The notes: a model not told the origin generated them from the letters alone. Numbered from the stretch's first letter, positions 43,963 through 51,930 are shown. The stretch: DNA of 64,000 nucleotides from Nocardia altamirensis NBRC 108246 (GCF_001612685.1 NZ_BDAY01000072.1:1-64000); one strand, 5' to 3'. Numbers and translations are program-made.

Positions 43963-45078
43963 TCAGGCGGTGCGGGCGGGGGAGTCGTAGTCGGCGTAGA
44001 GGGCGAGCATGCCTGCGACGGTCGCGGACCAGGGGAAGCGTTCGGCGGCAGAGCGGGCGGCGTGGCGGCGCTGCGGAGCGGGGACGGTGAGCAGGGCGCG
44101 GACGCCGTCGGCCAGGCCGTGCGGGGAGCCGTCGGAGACGAAGCCGGACCCGGGAGCGTCGACGAGTTCGCCTGCGGCGCCGGCGTCGGGGACAACGACC
44201 GGGGTCCCACAGGCAAGCGCCTCCAGCACCGCGAGGCCGAATGTTTCGGCGGGGGAGGGGAATACGGCGATATCGGCGGCGGCGACCAGGTCGGCCATGG
44301 TGGTGCGGTCGGTCATGTGGCCGTGGAAGACGACAGGGAGGCCCGCGGCGAGCCGTTCTAGGCGTGGCCGCAACGGGCCGTCGCCGATGACGGACAGTTC
44401 GCAGCGCAGGCCGGACTCGGTCAGCACGCGCACCGCCTCGATCGCGCGGTCGGCGCGCTTCTCCCTCGACAGCCTGCTCACCATCACCAGGCGGACGAGC
44501 TCATCCGAGGGTGTTTCGGCGACCTGCTCGGTCGGGCGGAAGGTGCTCAGATCGACACCGAGCGGGACCCGGCGCACGTTGGTCGCGCCGATCCGCGCGA
44601 ACTCCGCGGTCGCGAAACTCGAGGTGACGACTACCTTTTCGGCACGAACACAGAGCCTGCGGTTGGCCAGATCGGCGGCCGTGGTCAGCGGGAAGCCCGG
44701 TGGTACTCGGCTGCGCAGGATCGCGTCGATGCGTTCGTGCGAGAACAACACCAGCGGCACACCCGTGCCCCGCGCCCACGGCGCGAGCCACCGGACGCTC
44801 AGCTTGTCGCTGCACTCGAGCACATCGGGTCGCAGCCGGTCGAGGACGGCGCGGGTGCGCCGGGAGGTGAGCACGTGATAGCCGCCGGCACCGAACTTGG
44901 GGCTGTGCACGGTGATCCGGCGTCCGGACGGCGTCTGCTCGTCGTCGTCGGCCGGACCGGGAACCACGAGCACTCGCTCGTGCCCGGCCGCGAGATAGCC
45001 GCGGCCGATCTCGTCGACGCAGGTGCGCAAACCACCCGACGCCGGGGTGTAGAAGTTCGCGATCTGCACGATGCGCAC
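43963..45078 (-). CDS. Glycosyltransferase family 4 (MgtA/Rv0557-like mannosyltransferase)
   Basis: 371 residues, GT-B fold. The N-terminal domain begins with MRIVQIANFYTPASGGLRTC, including the acceptor-side GG loop, very like mycobacterial MgtA. The C-terminal donor domain holds VSRLSREKRADRAIEAVRVL and the E-x7-E motif in PSPAETFGLAVLEALACGTP. MgtA-type enzymes transfer mannose from GDP-mannose to glucuronic-acid diacylglycerol; the exact acceptor here is inferred. The neighbouring DUF2334 gene lies 46 bp upstream on the same strand and probably shares its transcript. Confidence 0.88.
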   Translation of the reverse strand: MRIVQIANFYTPASGGLRTCVDEIGRGYLAAGHERVLVVPGPADDDEQTPSGRRITVHSPKFGAGGYHVLTSRRTRAVLDRLRPDVLECSDKLSVRWLAPWARGTGVPLVLFSHERIDAILRSRVPPGFPLTTAADLANRRLCVRAEKVVVTSSFATAEFARIGATNVRRVPLGVDLSTFRPTEQVAETPSDELVRLVMVSRLSREKRADRAIEAVRVLTESGLRCELSVIGDGPLRPRLERLAAGLPVVFHGHMTDRTTMADLVAAADIAVFPSPAETFGLAVLEALACGTPVVVPDAGAAGELVDAPGSGFVSDGSPHGLADGVRALLTVPAPQRRHAARSAAERFPWSATVAGMLALYADYDSPARTA

Positions 45079-45124
45079 TAGTGGACCACCGCTTCGACCG
45101 TTACTGAGCGGGTGCTCGTGCGCA

Positions 45125-45859
45125 TCAGGCGACCTCGACCAGTTCGGCGTAGGTGGTGGCGCGCGCGCCCGCGCTGAGCGCCGCGTCGATCGCGCGGAGG
45201 GTGGCGTCGCGCAGGCCGGGGCGATGCAGGTCGTCGGGGTGCAAGGCGAGCCGGACCAGCCCGCCGCCTGCGGCGTTGCGGCGTGCCATGGTGACGAACA
45301 TGGCGGCGCCGAAACGCTCGGACCAGCCGCCGCCAGGGCGGTGCGAGAGCGCGAAACCGCGATGCCTGCGGCCGGTGCGCAGATCCTTGGCGCCGAAGTG
45401 ATCGGTGGTGTGCGAGAAGCCCGCGACGCGCAGTGCCTGTTCCGCCGCGGGGGAAGCCAGCCAGCCCGGCGGGGTGAAACCGGTGGTGAACAGCCCCGAT
45501 TCGGTCATGACCGCGGTGGCGGCACGCAGTTTGGCGGCGGCCTCGTCGACGTCGAGCGCGGCGAATTCGGCGGCGCCGCGCGCCACCGCGCGGCCGAGCG
45601 TTCGACGGGGCCAGCTCCCTTCGGGCCCGGCCCGATGTGACCACCCATGCACCATGATTTCGTCACCCCCGGCGCGCCGTTCTCGTAGAAAACTCGCGAA
45701 GTCCGGTCGATCAGCCAGCGAAGCGCCGCGCCACGGGCCAGGTATGACCAGTAGCGACACCGGGATCCCGAACCCATCGGCGTCGGAACACCACTGTGCC
45801 GTCTCGTCCGCACTCGCAGGTGCGACGTCATGGACGCTCACCACCAACCGCGCACACAC
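45125..45859 (-). CDS. DUF2334/polysaccharide-deacetylase-like protein
   Basis: 244 residues in the chosen reading. It opens LVVSVHDVAPASADETAQWC, with the Asp of the metal-dependent deacetylase motif, and continues GIPVSLLVIPGPWRGASLAD and GDEIMVHGWSHRAGPEGSWP, where the H-x-x-S/H part of the deacetylase site is. Later LFTTGFTPPGWLASPAAEQA corresponds to the substrate groove. GTG 45859 is an approximate start; the frame is open to 46192. The family removes N-acyl groups from glycans or related lipids, which suits its pairing with the glycosyltransferase. Confidence 0.78.
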   Translation of the reverse strand: MCARLVVSVHDVAPASADETAQWCSDADGFGIPVSLLVIPGPWRGASLADRPDFASFLRERRAGGDEIMVHGWSHRAGPEGSWPRRTLGRAVARGAAEFAALDVDEAAAKLRAATAVMTESGLFTTGFTPPGWLASPAAEQALRVAGFSHTTDHFGAKDLRTGRRHRGFALSHRPGGGWSERFGAAMFVTMARRNAAGGGLVRLALHPDDLHRPGLRDATLRAIDAALSAGARATTYAELVEVA

Positions 45860-46281
45860 GCACCGCAAACTAACACCGCCCGGTTGCCACCAGCTGAACA
45901 ACACGGTGCCGGTATCCGACGGATCGACGCGGCTCGGTTGCGCAGGTGCGCGGGCTTCGGAGGGAGCAGCGCCGATGTTGTCGTCGCCGCTGCCGTCGAC
46001 GTCGATGACAGTCCAGCCGCCTTGCACGACGGGGTGCCGTGACGGGTGGTGGCGTTGAGCTCGAACCAGGTTCCGGCACGGCACGACGGACCGAAGCGCT
46101 GCACCGGCGGAGGGCGCGAGGTCGACCGCGACCCGACGAAATCGCCCGTCGTTCCAGCGAACAAATGGGCCATTCGGTTTCGCTATGGTCACCGCGAAGC
46201 ATTAGGGGCTACAACATGATTCGCGTGGTGTGTGCGGCACGTCGGCGTATGATCGGGCCAGTGCGAGTGCCCGGGGGAAGT
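45860..46281. other. 422-bp gene-poor region between divergent genes
   Basis: The minus frame of the DUF2334 gene stays open to 46192 but without recognisable domain content. On plus, the frame of the TY-Chap gene is open from 46039 but again without domain content. The area from about 46200 (CTACAACATGATTCGCGTGG) is AT-richer and may contain promoter elements for the TY-Chap gene. No repeat or RNA seen. Confidence 0.4.
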
Positions 46282-46731
46282 ATGAGTGAGCCGGTGACCG
46301 CGGACTGGGAACAGTTCGTTCAAGCGCTGGCCCAATGTCTGTCGGAGCTACCTTCGCGAGCGACGTTGATCATTGCGGCGCCCGGCAACCGGTATGTCCA
46401 GTTCATGCAATACGACATCAAATTATCCGCTGAGCTGGCAGGCAATCATTATCTGTCGCAACCGATTCCGGATGCCGCCGCACAGGAATTGCGTGACCTC
46501 GGCTGGAATGAGCCGCTAATGCGGCGCGAAGTCGACAATTGGACCAGGACGATGTTCTGGCCGATCTCCCCGCGCAGCCTGATCGAATTCGCCCGCTCTG
46601 TGGCCATCGGCTTCCGCGACGCACTCGGCGTCGAGACACCGGTGGAGTTGCGCGCGATGGGATGGACCGAAGCGTCCGGTGATCTGGATCTCACCGTGCT
46701 CGGCTCGATCGCCCGTCGCGGCTTGAATTGA
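46282..46731 (+). CDS. TY-Chap-type putative chaperone-like domain protein
   Basis: 149 residues. The sequence WEQFVQALAQCLSELPSRAT, LIIAAPGNRYVQFMQYDIKL, LGWNEPLMRREVDNWTRTMF and SLIEFARSVAIGFRDALGVE matches the N-terminal TY-Chap domain of actinobacteria, a fold related to type III secretion chaperones and the YbjN family. The ATG at 46282 follows a GGGGGAAG ribosome-binding site. It is 87 bp upstream of the DUF4191 gene. A role in protein folding or binding is suggested only by the fold. Confidence 0.78.
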   Translation: MSEPVTADWEQFVQALAQCLSELPSRATLIIAAPGNRYVQFMQYDIKLSAELAGNHYLSQPIPDAAAQELRDLGWNEPLMRREVDNWTRTMFWPISPRSLIEFARSVAIGFRDALGVETPVELRAMGWTEASGDLDLTVLGSIARRGLN

Positions 46732-46818
46732 CGCCGTCTGGACCTGCCCGTCCCGCCGGCTGCCATCCCTGAGGTCCCGTGGCAGAAGAGCCAGCACGTT
46801 GGCACTATCCTGAGTGGC

Positions 46819-47553
46819 ATGGCAGCAGGTAAGCCCACCAAGGAAGCGAAGGCCGCCGCGAAGGCGGCCCGCAAGCAGCAGTCGAAAGAGCGCAGGCAGC
46901 AGCTCTGGCAGGCTTTCCAGATGCAGCGCAAGGAAGACAAGCTGCTGCTGCCGTTGATGATCGGCGCCTTGCTCGGCAGCACTGCCGTCTTCCTGGTCAT
47001 CGGCATGATCTTCGGGTTGACCTGGTTCCTCGTTCCGCTCGGCGTCGTGCTCGGCGCGCTCGGCGCGTTCATCATCTTCGGTCGCCGCGTGCAGAAGAGC
47101 GTCTACGGCAAGGCCGAGGGACAGGCCGGCGCCGCGGCCTGGGTGCTGGACAACCTGCAGGGCAAGTGGCGGGTGACCAACGGCATTGCCGCGACCACCC
47201 AGCTCGACGCGGTGCACCGGGTGATCGGCCTGCCCGGCGTGGTGCTGGTCGCCGAGGGTTCCCCGCTGCGGGTGAAATCGCTGCTCGCGCAGGAGAAGAA
47301 GCGCACCGCGCGACTGATCGGCGACACCCCGATCTACGACGTCGTCATCGGCAACGACGACGGCCAGGTGCCGCTGAAGGAACTGCAGCGCTACCTCACC
47401 AAGCTGCCCCGCAACATCGACACCAAGCGCATGGACCTCATCGAGGGCAGGTTGACCGCGCTCAGCTCCCGCACCGGCCCGGCCCTGCCGAAGGGACCGA
47501 TGCCTGCTGGCGCCAAGATGCGCGGCGTCCAGCGGACCATCCGCCGGCGCTGA
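46819..47553 (+). CDS. DUF4191 membrane protein (Rv2219 type)
   Basis: 244 residues. A basic, Ala/Lys-rich cytoplasmic N-terminus of about 50 residues (GKPTKEAKAAAKAARKQQSK) is followed by two membrane segments (MIGALLGSTAVFLVIGMIFG and TWFLVPLGVVLGALGAFIIF). A soluble domain of about 150 residues then contains VTNGIAATTQLDAVHRVIGL and IYDVVIGNDDGQVPLKELQR. It is the Rv2219 ortholog, normally next to lipA; here lipA is 14 kb away. Function is unknown. A perfect hairpin terminator follows. Confidence 0.92.
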   Translation: MAAGKPTKEAKAAAKAARKQQSKERRQQLWQAFQMQRKEDKLLLPLMIGALLGSTAVFLVIGMIFGLTWFLVPLGVVLGALGAFIIFGRRVQKSVYGKAEGQAGAAAWVLDNLQGKWRVTNGIAATTQLDAVHRVIGLPGVVLVAEGSPLRVKSLLAQEKKRTARLIGDTPIYDVVIGNDDGQVPLKELQRYLTKLPRNIDTKRMDLIEGRLTALSSRTGPALPKGPMPAGAKMRGVQRTIRRR

Positions 47554-47566
47554 GCTGGACTTACCC

Positions 47567-47598
47567 GAAAGGCCCGCACCACATGGTGCGGGCCTTTC
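47567..47598. terminator. Hairpin terminator
   Basis: GAAAGGCCCGCACCA (47567-47581) and TGGTGCGGGCCTTTC (47584-47598) are a perfect 15-bp inverted repeat, 13 bp after the DUF4191 stop. The tight loop means the real loop is probably the central 4-6 bases. Confidence 0.85.
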
Positions 47599-47621
47599 GC
47601 GTACTGGTCGCCGCATCGAGG

Positions 47622-47668
47622 AGGTACTGGTGTCGGCATCGCCCGAGAGCCCTGCTGCACCAGTACCC
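47622..47668. repeat. Palindromic repeat family A, copy A3
   Basis: GGTACTGGTG (47623-47632) and CACCAGTACC (47658-47667) form the stem, with TCGGCATCGCCCGAGAGCC in the loop, the same interior as A4. It is the most diverged copy. It lies between the DUF4191 gene (plus) and the RDD gene (minus), a convergent junction. Confidence 0.75.
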
Positions 47669-47686
47669 CTTGATCTTGGTCATCCG

Positions 47687-47809
47687 CGAAGCAGCCAGAG
47701 CACGCGGTCGTAGGCAAAGTGGGAACTGGTGGCGGCATCGGCCGAGAGCGCTCCGCCACCAGTTCCCACTCGGTCACGGGCGAAGCAGCCAGAGCGGGCG
47801 GTCGTAGGC
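47687..47809. repeat. 29-bp direct repeats flanking palindrome A4
   Basis: CGAAGCAGCCAGAGCACGCG (start of 47687-47715) recurs as CGAAGCAGCCAGAGCGGGCG (start of 47781-47809), and the two 29-bp copies match at 27 positions. They start 94 bp apart and enclose palindrome A4. Read on minus, both copies encode the same C-terminal peptide AYDR-x-LWLLR followed immediately by TGA, so they are copies of a gene end. Confidence 0.85.
47718..47770. repeat. Palindromic repeat family A, copy A4
   Basis: AGTGGGAACTGGTGGCGG (47718-47735) and CCGCCACCAGTTCCCACT (47753-47770) form a perfect 18-bp stem with the loop CATCGGCCGAGAGCGCT. It is the cleanest copy and is placed between two copies of a 29-bp direct repeat. 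Confidence 0.9.
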
Positions 47810-47884
47810 GAGGGCGTGGTGGACGACGAGGATCGCGGCGGAGATGAGGGCGCCCGCTTTGGGGCCCGCAGGGAGTGCGGATCC
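47774..47884 (-). pseudogene. Relic of a gene 3' end (C-terminal peptide without start)
   Basis: On minus, 36 codons read GPKAGALISAAILVVHHALA then YDRPLWLLRP and TGA. The peptide looks like the end of a membrane protein, with a hydrophobic helix and an aromatic-basic tail. There is no start codon before the in-frame TAG at 47885-47887, and the relic runs into repeat B3. The same peptide end is seen again, ending in G instead of P, in the other direct-repeat copy (stop near 47684). I do not recognise the parent gene. Confidence 0.5.
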
Positions 47885-47902
47885 CTAGAACCGGTGCGAA
47901 CC
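47873..47902. repeat. Half-copy of repeat family B (B3)
   Basis: GAGTGCGGATCCCTAGAACC followed by GGTGCGAACC. Its reverse complement matches the centre of copy B2 (TTCGCACC, GTTCTAG, GTGCGGATCC) in order, with the section between TCTAG and GTGCGG shortened. It is embedded at the upstream edge of the gene relic. Confidence 0.5.
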
Positions 47903-47921
47903 TTCAGGACCAATGCGGCCG

Positions 47922-48377
47922 TCAGCGGGAATGGACGAGCGCGGTGCCGGTCGCGCGATCGTGCATACCGCGGCCGTCACTATCGGTGAACAGGGCGGGC
48001 ACCACGAAAACCAGCAGCGCCTGCCTGGCCAGCGCTCGCACGATGCCCACTGTCACGGGCGCATCGATCCGGACGGTGCGCAGCCGCAGGAAATACTGCC
48101 CCGGCGTGAACCCGAACAGCGTCACCGCCGCCACGCCGATCACGAACCAGATCAGCAACGTCAGGGTGGACGACGAGGCGCTGCGGGTGATCACCGCGGA
48201 AATACCGAGTGCGATCATCCAGTCGATGAACAGCGCGGCGATCCGGCGCATCATCCCGGCCAGCGACCCGGCACCGGACTTCGGCAGACCCAGTAGTGCG
48301 CCGGGGAACTCGGGGTTTGCCTGATCGCCGGAACCCTCCGAAGGACCGGAGAGCCACGATCCCGTCATGCGTGCCAT
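47922..48377 (-). CDS. RDD-family membrane protein (Rv2219A type)
   Basis: 151 residues. The RDD domain is seen in MMRRIAALFIDWMIALGISA, TLLIWFVIGVAAVTLFGFTP and GQYFLRLRTVRIDAPVTVGI with the conserved R-D-x-x-D positions (here R, ID and the later SD), in two to three membrane segments. The ATG at 48377 is preferred because the family starts with a short polar tail; upstream Met codons at 48470 give an implausible N-terminus. It is convergent with DUF4191 and divergent from glnA1. Transport of cations or small compounds has been suggested for some RDD proteins but is unproven. Confidence 0.85.
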   Translation of the reverse strand: MARMTGSWLSGPSEGSGDQANPEFPGALLGLPKSGAGSLAGMMRRIAALFIDWMIALGISAVITRSASSSTLTLLIWFVIGVAAVTLFGFTPGQYFLRLRTVRIDAPVTVGIVRALARQALLVFVVPALFTDSDGRGMHDRATGTALVHSR

Positions 48378-48515
48378 GACCCCCACAATAAGCGGGGCCG
48401 ACCGACCACCCGGCACCGCATAAGGGGAGTTCACGTCGGTGCGTCCCAGGTCGGATGGCAGGATTAGCATGTTCTAGGAGACCAGGTGGGACTCCTCACC
48501 TTTCCACCGGCACGT

Positions 48516-48531
48516 GTAACACTGGCGAAAC
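48516..48531 (+). promoter_or_regulatory. GlnR-type box upstream of glnA1
   Basis: GTAAC-ACTGGC-GAAAC is an exact fit to the GlnR half-site pattern gTnAC-n6-GnAAC known from actinobacterial nitrogen genes. It is 135 bp before the GTG start of glnA1. GlnR activates glnA under nitrogen limitation, so this site probably controls the gene. The intervening DNA also includes the promoter, which I cannot place with confidence. Confidence 0.7.
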
Positions 48532-48665
48532 ACAACCTTGACTGCGGGGAAACACCGCGTCCATAGCGTCTGGACGCGACGAACCCGCCCGTAGCGACTG
48601 CTTGCAGGTCGCTCGAAAAGGCCAGCAAACGACACTGGCTGGGAACCGATCCGTAAGGAGAACAA

Positions 48666-50102
48666 GTGACGTTCAGCACGGCCGACGAGGTCATCAAATA
48701 TCTCGCCGACGAGGAAGTCGAATATGTCGACATCCGCTTCAGCGATCTTCCCGGTGTGCAGCAGCACTTTTCGATCCCGGCGAAGGCTTTCACCACCGAC
48801 CTCGCTGAGGAAGGGCTAGCGTTCGACGGCTCCTCCGTCCGTGGCTTCCAGTCGATCGACGAGTCGGACATGCTGCTGCTGCCCGACTTCAGCACCGCGC
48901 GCCTCGACCCGTTCCGCGCGGCGAAGACGCTGAACCTCAACTTCTTCGTGCACGACCCGTTCACGCGGGAGGCCTACAGCCGCGACCCGCGCAACATCGC
49001 CCGCAAGGCGGAGGAGTACCTGCGCTCGACCGGCATCGCCGACACCGCGTACTTCGGCGCCGAGGCGGAGTTCTACATCTTCGACTCGATCCGCTACGAC
49101 TCGAAGATGAACGGCGCGTTCTACGAGATCGAGTCGGTCTCCGGTTCCTGGAACACCGGCGCGAAGTTCGATCCGGACGGCAAGCTGAACCGTGGTTACA
49201 AGGTGCGCAACAAGGGTGGTTACTTCCCCGTCGCGCCGTACGACCACTACGTGGACCTGCGCGACACGATCGCGACCAACCTGCAGAACGCGGGCTTCGA
49301 ACTCGAGCGCGGCCACCACGAGGTCGGCACCGCCGGTCAGGCCGAGATCAACTACAAGTTCAACACCCTGCTCGGTGCGGCCGACGACCTGCAGCTCTTC
49401 AAGTACATCGTGAAGAACACCGCGTGGGCCGACGGCAAGACCGTCACCTTCATGCCGAAGCCGCTCTTCGGTGACAACGGCTCGGGCATGCACGTGCACC
49501 AGTCGCTGTGGAAGGACGGCAAGCCGCTGTTCCACGACGAGGCGGGCTACGGTGGTCTCTCGGATCTGGCGCGGCACTACATCGGCGGCATCCTGCACCA
49601 CGCGCCGTCGCTGCTGGCGTTCACCAACCCGACCGTGAACTCCTACCACCGCCTGGTTCCTGGCTACGAGGCGCCGATCAACCTGGTGTACTCGCAGCGC
49701 AACCGCTCTGCGGCCGTGCGCATCCCGGTCACGGGCAACAACCCGAAGGCCAAGCGCATCGAGTTCCGCGCGCCGGACTCCTCGGGCAACCCGTACCTGG
49801 CCTTCGCCGCCATGATGATGGCTGGCCTGGACGGCATCAAGAACAAGATCGAGCCGCTTGCCCCCGTCGACAAGGACCTCTACGAGCTCCCGCCGGAGGA
49901 GGCCAAGAACATCCCGCAGGCGCCGACCAGCCTCGCCACGGTCATCGACCGCCTCGAGCAGGATCACGACTACCTGACCGAGGGCAACGTCTTCACCGAC
50001 GACCTGATCGAGACCTGGATCAACATCAAGCGTGAGCAGGAAATCGCCCCGGTGAACCTGCGCCCGCACCCGTACGAATTCGAGCTCTACTTCGACGTGT
50101 AA
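48666..50102 (+). CDS. glnA1: Glutamine synthetase I (GlnA1)
   Basis: 478 residues, same length as M. tuberculosis GlnA1. It shows GLAFDGSSVRGFQSIDESDM, EFYIFDSIRYD, the ATP-loop FMPKPLFGDNGSGMHVHQSL and NRSAAVRIPVTGNNPKAKRI. Tyr406 in DKDLYELPPEEAKN is the residue adenylylated by GlnE. The enzyme makes glutamine from glutamate, ammonia and ATP, and in mycobacteria it is also partly extracellular. GTG 48666 has AAGGAG (48655-48660) upstream. A GlnR-type box lies upstream and a hairpin terminator follows. Confidence 0.98.
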   Translation: MTFSTADEVIKYLADEEVEYVDIRFSDLPGVQQHFSIPAKAFTTDLAEEGLAFDGSSVRGFQSIDESDMLLLPDFSTARLDPFRAAKTLNLNFFVHDPFTREAYSRDPRNIARKAEEYLRSTGIADTAYFGAEAEFYIFDSIRYDSKMNGAFYEIESVSGSWNTGAKFDPDGKLNRGYKVRNKGGYFPVAPYDHYVDLRDTIATNLQNAGFELERGHHEVGTAGQAEINYKFNTLLGAADDLQLFKYIVKNTAWADGKTVTFMPKPLFGDNGSGMHVHQSLWKDGKPLFHDEAGYGGLSDLARHYIGGILHHAPSLLAFTNPTVNSYHRLVPGYEAPINLVYSQRNRSAAVRIPVTGNNPKAKRIEFRAPDSSGNPYLAFAAMMMAGLDGIKNKIEPLAPVDKDLYELPPEEAKNIPQAPTSLATVIDRLEQDHDYLTEGNVFTDDLIETWINIKREQEIAPVNLRPHPYEFELYFDV

Positions 50103-50126
50103 GTCGTTCGTACACAGCGTCGTTCA

Positions 50127-50160
50127 ACGGCCCATCCGCGAATCGCGGGTGGGCCGTTGG
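50127..50160 (+). terminator. Hairpin terminator after glnA1
   Basis: AACGGCCCATCCGC (50127-50140) pairs with GCGGGTGGGCCGTT (50146-50159) around a short AATC loop, 24 bp past the glnA1 stop. The stem is about 14 bp with one mismatch and is GC-rich, without a U-tract. Confidence 0.78.
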
Positions 50161-50264
50161 CCGTTCGGCGTGCGGCTCAGGTCGTTACGAGACCTTCCGA
50201 TATTCAGTGGGGGAGATTCAGGCTGTTCCTTGAGTTTTCCTACTTTGATTGATAATCTGTTCCG

Positions 50265-50552
50265 GTGAGCGATGAGCTGGAGCATCGGATCGGGGAAGGT
50301 CCCGCGACGCGGGTCAGCCTTTCGCTGCCGGAAGGCACCGCCGAAGCCATCCGCCGCCGGGTGGGTAAGCGCGAGTTCTCGTCTTTTATCACCTCTGCCG
50401 TCGAGCGTGAGCTTCGCGGAATGCTGCTCGACGAGTACATCGCCGATCATGAGCGGCGTAATGGGCCGTTGCCCGAAGCGGAACGTCGACGTGCGCGGGA
50501 TATGTTCGATCAGGCTCTCGGTGAGTCAGAGCAGTGGCACACGGCAAGCTGA
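50265..50552 (+). CDS. VapB-like ribbon-helix-helix antitoxin
   Basis: 95 residues. The opening strand and helices TRVSLSLPEGTAEAIRRRVG and REFSSFITSAVERELRGMLL are the RHH fold that binds operator DNA as a dimer. The C-terminal part, DEYIADHERRNGPLPEAERR and RARDMFDQAL, is the flexible toxin-neutralising tail. The GTG start at 50265 has no strong ribosome-binding site. The toxin gene starts 19 bp before its stop, so the pair is translationally coupled. This is a typical VapBC-type operon, probably autoregulated. Confidence 0.82.
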   Translation: MSDELEHRIGEGPATRVSLSLPEGTAEAIRRRVGKREFSSFITSAVERELRGMLLDEYIADHERRNGPLPEAERRRARDMFDQALGESEQWHTAS

Positions 50553-50971
50553 ACAAGCCTGGGCGCCCGACGGCAGGGCATGCTGGGACGTTGGTTCTGG
50601 ACTGCGACGGATTGTCTCGGCTCATCGACGACTCGGTGTCGGTGGTCGCGATCGTCGCCGAGGCGCGCTCTCGCGGGATGGAGGTCGTGATCAGTGCGCT
50701 CACTATCATCGAAGCGACCCATCGCAAGACCGACCGGGCGCGACTCGCTTGGCTGCTGTCCGCCCTGCGCATAGAGCAGGTTGATGAAACGTCCGCGAAG
50801 GCGGCGTCGGCATTGTTGCTAGAAGCTGGATTGCATGGGCACAAGTACGCGATCGATGCCGTTGTGGCGGAAATGGCGCTACGCCAGCATATTCCAGTGC
50901 TGATGCTCACCAGTGACCTCGATGACATGCGCAAGCTGTGTGGCGAATCCGTGCATTTGATCACGACGTAG
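50534..50971 (+). CDS. VapC-like PIN-domain ribonuclease toxin
   Basis: 145 residues. The four acidic PIN residues are recognisable: VLDCDGLSRLIDDS, IIEATHRKTD, AIDAVVAEMALRQHIPV and LTSDLDDMRKL. PIN toxins cleave specific tRNA or rRNA and are held inactive by the antitoxin. The N-terminus (MAHGKLNKPGRPTAGHAGTL) adds about 15 residues before the PIN core, with a K-P-G-R-P stretch like an AT-hook; GTG 50534 is its start, and a later start would shorten it. Confidence 0.85.
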   Translation: MAHGKLNKPGRPTAGHAGTLVLDCDGLSRLIDDSVSVVAIVAEARSRGMEVVISALTIIEATHRKTDRARLAWLLSALRIEQVDETSAKAASALLLEAGLHGHKYAIDAVVAEMALRQHIPVLMLTSDLDDMRKLCGESVHLITT

Positions 50972-51101
50972 CGCGACTGCCCGAGGTGAATGCGAGATCG
51001 GCTCAATACGTGTGCACCAACGCCGACCCTGCGAGGCACGAGTTTGTCCGGCGCGGCGGCATCCCGGGCGAATCGCGGTGGGCGTCGGGTATGGGTAGCG
51101 G

Positions 51102-51410
51102 TCAGGTGCTGGGTGCGGAAAGTGGTGGGGCGTCGGGCGGCGGTAGTGGCGGGATGCCGGGCACAGGTACTGGTGAGGCGTCGGACGGGAGCGTCGGTAG
51201 GTGAGGGAGGGGCGCGGTGCCGGGTGTGGGCAGCGTTGTCGAGATGACCGGAGGGGTGGGGATGAGGCTCGGTGCGTTGTCGGTGGCGGGGCGGTAGGTT
51301 TCGAAGGCCAGCAGTCCGCTGGTCACGAGGGTGAGGGCGGCGAGGGTGCCGAGGAGTGGGCGGGCGAACCTGCGCACGAGGGATCTCGGTGGCCGATGGT
51401 CTGAAGTCAT
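51102..51410 (-). CDS. Pro-rich single-pass secreted or membrane-anchored protein
   Basis: 102 residues. A basic N-terminus (TSDHRPPRSLVRRFARPLLG) leads to a single hydrophobic segment (TLAALTLVTSGLLAFETY), followed by a Pro/Thr/Ser/Leu-rich tail (PTPPVISTTLPTPGTAPLPH) that resembles a cell-wall-spanning linker. No cysteine follows the membrane segment, so it is not a lipoprotein. Start at 51410 is preferred over upstream codons. It is divergent from RidA. No family is recognised; the low-complexity composition lowers confidence. Confidence 0.45.
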   Translation of the reverse strand: MTSDHRPPRSLVRRFARPLLGTLAALTLVTSGLLAFETYRPATDNAPSLIPTPPVISTTLPTPGTAPLPHLPTLPSDASPVPVPGIPPLPPPDAPPLSAPST

Positions 51411-51525
51411 GGCTGTACCGCCCCCTCGCGCGACGCTGCTTGGTGACCAGATCGGGGGCTCGGTGCCTGTTGTTACGACCAAGATCCGTTGGGCGGACTG
51501 GGGGCGGGCGGGGCTCTAGGCTGGG

Positions 51526-51930
51526 GTGGTGATCGATGAGAGATTTGCTGAAATTGCCGGTGTTGCAACGGGTAACGGGTACTCGCATGCGGTGACTACG
51601 TCGGGGCGGCTGGCGTTTGTTTCGGGGCAGGTTGCGATGGATACCGAGGGGAAGGTGGTGGGGTTGGACGATCTTGCCGCGCAGACTCGGCAGGCGATGA
51701 GCAATCTGGGGAACGTGCTTCAGGCGTTGGGGAGTGACTGGACAGGGGTTGTGAAGTTCACGTGGTTTGTGACCGATGTGAGTGACTTGCAGGTGCTTCG
51801 GGATGCGCGGGACGAGTTTCTTCGGCCTGCGCTGGGGGATCGGCCGAATCCGGCGAGTTCACTGATTCAGGTTGCGGGGTTGTTCCGTCCTGAGTATCTG
51901 GTCGAAGTCGAAGCGGTTGTAGCGCTTTAG
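51526..51930 (+). CDS. RidA/YjgF-family protein (reactive imine/enamine deaminase)
   Basis: 134 residues. The RidA landmarks are GYSHAVTTSGRLAFVSGQVA, MDTEGKVVGLDDLAAQTRQA, MSNLGNVLQALGSDWTGVVK and the closing block PNPASSLIQVAGLFRPEYLV, which contains the conserved P-x-S-x-x-x-Q-V region; the usual Arg of the canonical C-P-A-R-S motif is not present here (PNPASS). Members hydrolyse 2-aminoacrylate-type intermediates; without the Arg this one may have another role. GTG 51526. Confidence 0.85.
   Translation: MVIDERFAEIAGVATGNGYSHAVTTSGRLAFVSGQVAMDTEGKVVGLDDLAAQTRQAMSNLGNVLQALGSDWTGVVKFTWFVTDVSDLQVLRDARDEFLRPALGDRPNPASSLIQVAGLFRPEYLVEVEAVVAL

Noticed and set aside
47680..47913. Minus-strand 77-codon ORF across the repeat hotspot
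   Set aside because: It passes through direct repeats and palindrome A4 in a frame without protein character. The better reading is the gene relic in another frame.
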